Origin: Lachnospiraceae bacterium
GTDB lineage: Bacteria > Bacillota > Clostridia > Lachnospirales > Lachnospiraceae
Direction: 5' to 3'
NCBI GenBank assembly: GCA_014804285.1
Contig: JAAVAA010000079.1
Coordinates: 83,725-107,982, forward strand
Length of the DNA: 24,258 bases
Every line of letters begins with the position of its first letter. Within the stretch, counting starts at the first letter, position 1. A model generated the notes under the pieces. The model was not told the DNA's origin. It ran no database searches and worked only from the letters and a program-made list of their open reading frames with translations. Shown in pieces: positions 22,929-24,258 of the stretch. The translations under genes were made by a program, and so were the position numbers.

Positions 22929-23797
22929 TACATATCCTCCTGCCCAAATTCTCTTTCATGTTTTTTAAAGAAGTCATAATATGCCCTGACATTCTTAAGC
23001 TCACACCAACGCTTCACATCCACAACTTCCTCATCCATATCATAAATCTTCGCACCCTTCATGGAAAGCAGAAAGGGCGAATGCGTCGCAATCACAAACT
23101 GGCAGCCAAAGAACCTTGCCGAATCCTCCAGAAATTTAAGCAGCTCCTGCTGCCTTTCCGGCGACAGACTGTTTTCCGGTTCATCTAACAAGTACAGTCC
23201 ATTTTCTTTTATCTTATCCGCAAAATAGATAAAAGCGCTCTCCCCATTAGAATGCTCCCGAACATTGTCCATAATATTCTTACGGACAAATTTTGACTGC
23301 GTATTGCTCCTTGCCAAAGTTACTTTCTTTAAATGCTCGTAATCCTCCAATGACTTCATCTGAAAATGGGCATATTTCGCTTCCAGATAATCTTCAAATA
23401 AATCTTCTCTTTTTCTATTGATACCATCGTTTATGCTCCTTAAATTCAGCATAAAATCAAACACATCATCACTGGTAATGATCCTGCTGCCTGACGGTAT
23501 TTTATGCTCCTCTTCGTAACTGCACAGCTCCGTATAGTCTTCAAAGAAATTGGAACGATTATATAAGGTGTCACGTTCCAGACCCAGTTTTTCCGCAATC
23601 ACATTTAATGCAGTGGTCTTACCTGATCCATTCCCTCCATACAAAATGGTAACCGGCTCAAAATCAAGCCTCGTCAGATTATGCTTTGATAGGATCTGAA
23701 AAGGATAGTATGTATCATAGCATGTTCTTTTTTGTCCAAATATAAAGTCGTATTCCCTCTCAATATGCGGGAACTGAAAGTTCGATAAATAAACCAT
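22928..23797 (-). CDS. COG3910-like AAA/ABC-type ATPase
   Basis: A 289-residue soluble ATPase of the AAA_21/COG3910 type, with an ABC-like head and no transporter. From ATG 23797: Walker A GGNGSGKTT (about 54-62), a signature-like SNGESAF, Walker B LYLLDEPENSLSP and H-loop ATHSPFLLS. A short helical insertion between them is too small for a long coiled coil. No effector domain follows, so it differs from OLD-type nucleases. AAGGGAG lies five bases before this ATG; an in-frame GTG at 23803 sits directly on that site and is less likely. Its stop overlaps the HAD start. Function unknown; the neighbour gives no clear hint. Confidence 0.82.
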   Translation of the reverse strand: MVYLSNFQFPHIEREYDFIFGQKRTCYDTYYPFQILSKHNLTRLDFEPVTILYGGNGSGKTTALNVIAEKLGLERDTLYNRSNFFEDYTELCSYEEEHKIPSGSRIITSDDVFDFMLNLRSINDGINRKREDLFEDYLEAKYAHFQMKSLEDYEHLKKVTLARSNTQSKFVRKNIMDNVREHSNGESAFIYFADKIKENGLYLLDEPENSLSPERQQELLKFLEDSARFFGCQFVIATHSPFLLSMKGAKIYDMDEEVVDVKRWCELKNVRAYYDFFKKHEREFGQEDM

Positions 23798-23825
23798 ATA
23801 CACTCCCTTTTCCGCCGCTTTTCTT

Positions 23826-24258
23826 TTATACCTTATCTCGATTTACCGCCTTACAGATCAGCGCCGTGATACCTCCGGATAAAAGTATAACAAGTAAGTC
23901 AACCGGGGCAAGTACAAGCCTTCCCATTCCGTTAAAAAAGAACCCAGATCCAAATAGATATAAGTTTCCATCCAAAAGAATCATCTCACCGATATACATA
24001 AAGAGTGTTGTTAAAACCGATACAACTGCTGGGAACCATATTGCCATCTTGTCCTTCTTCCCCAGTGTAAATGAACCGACAAAGACGCCCGCAGTAACAC
24101 CCAGCAATGTAAAGAATACAGCCATCAATACCGCCGATATGTGAGAAACGGTAAGTTCACCTGTCCGATAAAAGGACGTAAAGCAAGCCCAGATACACAT
24201 TCCAAGGAACACAATGCTCGTAACAGCCTGAATGGTCAACGCCTTTTTCCTTGCGCAA
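23826..24258 (-). CDS. Small multi-pass membrane protein, 5' end outside window
   Basis: A hydrophobic protein with four likely membrane helices (TIQAVTSIVFLGMCIWACF; ISAVLMAVFFTLLGVTAGVFV; WFPAVVSVLTTLFMYIGEMIL; LVLAPVDLLVILLSGGITALI). A positively charged stretch (ARKKAL) comes just before the first helix. A TTG at 24239 could start it, but the frame stays open to the window edge and the basic residues upstream look like part of the protein, so it is treated as partial. It ends 28 bases before the AAA ATPase gene start. No family recognised. Confidence 0.6.
   Translation of the reverse strand, partial: CARKKALTIQAVTSIVFLGMCIWACFTSFYRTGELTVSHISAVLMAVFFTLLGVTAGVFVGSFTLGKKDKMAIWFPAVVSVLTTLFMYIGEMILLDGNLYLFGSGFFFNGMGRLVLAPVDLLVILLSGGITALICKAVNRDKV

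Overview
The window looks like a low- to mid-GC Firmicute, most likely a gut-type Clostridia/Lachnospiraceae genome. The reasons are strong AGGAGG-type ribosome binding sites, consensus TTGACA/TATAAT promoters, gene families typical of that group (BceB-like FtsX permease, DUF1703-type AAA/PD-(D/E)XK protein, DUF3791/DUF3990 cassettes, MetNIQ with a lipoprotein MetQ), and near-uniform strand use. The species cannot be named from the sequence. No rRNA, tRNA, CRISPR array, transposase or integrase was seen, and no gene-free stretch exceeds 300 bases.

Layout. 36-2132 (+): a BceB-type ABC permease closed by an intrinsic terminator. 2194-9832 (all -): a run that resembles a defence/conflict island. 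In transcription order it holds a RloC/PrrC-like anticodon-nuclease candidate (ATPase head, CPYC hook, HEPN-like C-terminus), a hicA-hicB toxin-antitoxin pair with its own promoter and terminator, a small HTH gene killed by one Trp-to-TGA change, an NYN-domain nuclease coupled to a protein with two RlaP-like nucleotidyltransferase domains, and a DUF1703-type AAA ATPase/nuclease. 9930-10522 (+): a GNAT acetyltransferase with a consensus promoter and a roughly 120-nt leader. The leader contains a 14-codon ORF and two mutually exclusive hairpins, one of which hides the ribosome binding site. 10554-11534 (-): a membrane acyltransferase. 11720-14205 (-): the metN-metI-metQ methionine ABC importer. 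MetN lacks the usual C-terminal regulatory domain and the 5' UTR shows no SAM riboswitch, but there is a perfect 11-bp dyad at the promoter.

14364-22108 (-): a complete type I restriction-modification operon, transcribed hsdM - DUF2442 - RhuM/Fic - DUF3791 - (DUF3990 remnant) - 77-aa protein - hsdS - hsdR. The accessory genes lie between hsdM and hsdS. The DUF3990 ADP-ribosyltransferase-like gene survives only as its first 17 codons, still joined to DUF3791 by an ATGA overlap. A winged-helix fragment overlaps the hsdM start and probably marks the truncated edge of the island. 22272-24258 (-): a HAD phosphatase, translationally coupled to a COG3910-like AAA ATPase, and a membrane protein that runs off the right end.

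The points most worth a second look are the toxin remnant inside the R-M operon, the GNAT leader, the RloC-like protein, and the NYN plus double-RlaP pair.
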